Positions 63,387 through 64,000 of a DNA stretch of 64,000 bases are shown here, in pieces (positions within the stretch are counted from its first letter, which is position 1; every line of letters starts with the position of its first letter). The notes under the pieces were generated by a model that saw nothing but the letters and a program-made list of their open reading frames with translations, did not search any database and had not been told where the DNA came from. The position numbers and the translations under genes were made by a program. This DNA comes from an uncultured Opitutia bacterium. Its GTDB lineage: Bacteria > Verrucomicrobiota > Verrucomicrobiia > Opitutales > Opitutaceae. The stretch lies in the NCBI GenBank assembly GCA_903919985.1, contig CAIXKG010000004.1:1-64000 (forward strand), given 5' to 3'.

Positions 63387-64000
63387 ATGCGTCGTCTCGA
63401 CCAGCTGCTCTCCAATCTCGGCTATTGTTCCCGCAGCGAAGCACGCGACTGGATCGATTCGGGGGCCGTGACGGTGAAGGGCGAACCCGCCAACAACGTG
63501 AGCCTCAAGGCCGCGCCCGCTGAGATCCTCGTCGACGGCGAGCCCCTCGACCATCCTGACGGCCTGCTCCTTTTGCTCAACAAACCCCTCGGTCTGGTCT
63601 GCTCGCACGAGATGCGCGAAGGTCCGAATGTCTACAGCTTGCTCCCCCCGCGCTGGCAACGGCGCAACCCGCACGTCACGAGCGTCGGCCGGCTCGACAA
63701 AGACACCAGCGGCCTGCTCCTGCTCACCGATCAAAGTGCCCTCGTGCACCGATTGACCTCGCCCAAACACAAGGTCCCGAAAATTTATCGGGCTACGCTC
63801 TCAGCTCCCGTGACTCCCGTTCGCGCGGCGGAACTCATCGCTCTCTTCGGCGCCGGGACGCTCGTGTTGCCCGACGAGAAAATTGCGTGCGCTCCGGCGA
63901 GCCTCCAGTTTTCAACCCCAACCGAGGCGGAGCTCACGCTGACCGAGGGTCGTTATCACCAAGTGCGGCGCATGTTCGCCTGCCAGGGCCACGAAGTGCT
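63387..64000 (+). CDS. RsuA/RluB-family pseudouridine synthase (cut by window edge)
   Basis: This is the first 204 codons of an rRNA pseudouridine synthase. ATG 63387 opens an S4 RNA-binding domain (RRLDQLLSNLGYCSRSEARD, WIDSGAVTVKGEP). The catalytic domain follows with LLLLNKPLGLVCSHE, the nucleophile Asp in VGRLDKDTSGLLLLTD, VPKIYRATLS and LTEGRYHQVRRMFACQGHEV. The spacing fits RsuA (16S psi516) or RluB/RluE/RluF; the C-terminus that could help decide is outside the window. The opposite strand has a long antisense shadow frame. Confidence 0.95.
   Translation, partial: MRRLDQLLSNLGYCSRSEARDWIDSGAVTVKGEPANNVSLKAAPAEILVDGEPLDHPDGLLLLLNKPLGLVCSHEMREGPNVYSLLPPRWQRRNPHVTSVGRLDKDTSGLLLLTDQSALVHRLTSPKHKVPKIYRATLSAPVTPVRAAELIALFGAGTLVLPDEKIACAPASLQFSTPTEAELTLTEGRYHQVRRMFACQGHEV

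Overview
The window is 64 kb of GC-rich, densely coded chromosome with no phage, transposase, plasmid or CRISPR signature. It fits a Gram-negative bacterium, most likely a member of Verrucomicrobiota close to Opitutaceae. The reasons are large TonB-dependent receptors with long low-complexity leaders, a CotH-kinase/EF-hand protein, DUF3500 and DUF6282 secreted proteins, a GH28 polygalacturonase, GDP-fucose genes and a normal outer-membrane lipoprotein pathway (Lnt). The taxon is an inference from gene content; there is no rRNA gene in the window to settle it.

Layout. 1-7.9 kb (minus strand): 5'-portion of a TonB-dependent receptor, lnt, secA and a UDP-glucuronate decarboxylase. 8-14 kb: tgt (minus), then plus-strand pabA/trpG, nrdR, an unknown protein, a HIT protein and a CotH-like secreted protein. 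14-19 kb (minus): a translationally coupled acpS - membrane protein - nnrE/nnrD fusion - dprA cluster, preceded by pdxJ. 19-27 kb: a VC0807-type membrane protein, gltA, hisH, a broken hisC-like aminotransferase, a dienelactone-hydrolase-like protein, an aldo/keto reductase, a DUF6282 protein and an HTH protein. 27.6-31.6 kb (plus): sucC, a VOC-family gene remnant, sucD and a DUF3500 protein. 31.9-37.3 kb (minus): an ATP-grasp-like protein, prfB with its programmed +1 frameshift, a DUF4870 protein, and gmd-fcl for GDP-L-fucose. 37.4-44.5 kb (plus): pyrH-frr-proB, a GH28 enzyme, manA, rpsR and tsaC, with tRNA-Arg(CCT) on the minus strand. 44.5-50.4 kb (minus): an ABC exporter pair, a DUF4177-like protein with a triplicated module, and a yjfC/yjfM/yjfL-type operon (glutathionylspermidine-synthase-like, DUF1190-like, DUF350). 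50.6-63 kb: two TonB-receptor/metallophosphoesterase pairs facing each other around a two-component system, then an alpha/beta hydrolase. The right edge cuts an RsuA-type pseudouridine synthase.

How the genes fit together. Central metabolism (gltA, sucCD), translation (prfB, frr, rpsR, tsaC, tgt, tRNA-Arg), protein export and lipoprotein maturation (secA, lnt) and nucleotide-sugar supply (uxs, gmd, fcl, manA) are ordinary housekeeping blocks. The accessory part is 50.6-61.7 kb, where receptor, secreted phosphatase and sensor/regulator genes lie together and suggest regulated capture of a phosphorylated or metal-bound nutrient. Also of note are two families of intergenic palindromic repeats. 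One is about 120 bp, present three times, always directly after a stop codon and always in the sense orientation. The other is short and is also found inside reading frames. Several gene relics (VOC, hisC-like, a signal-peptide fragment) suggest local decay by deletion.
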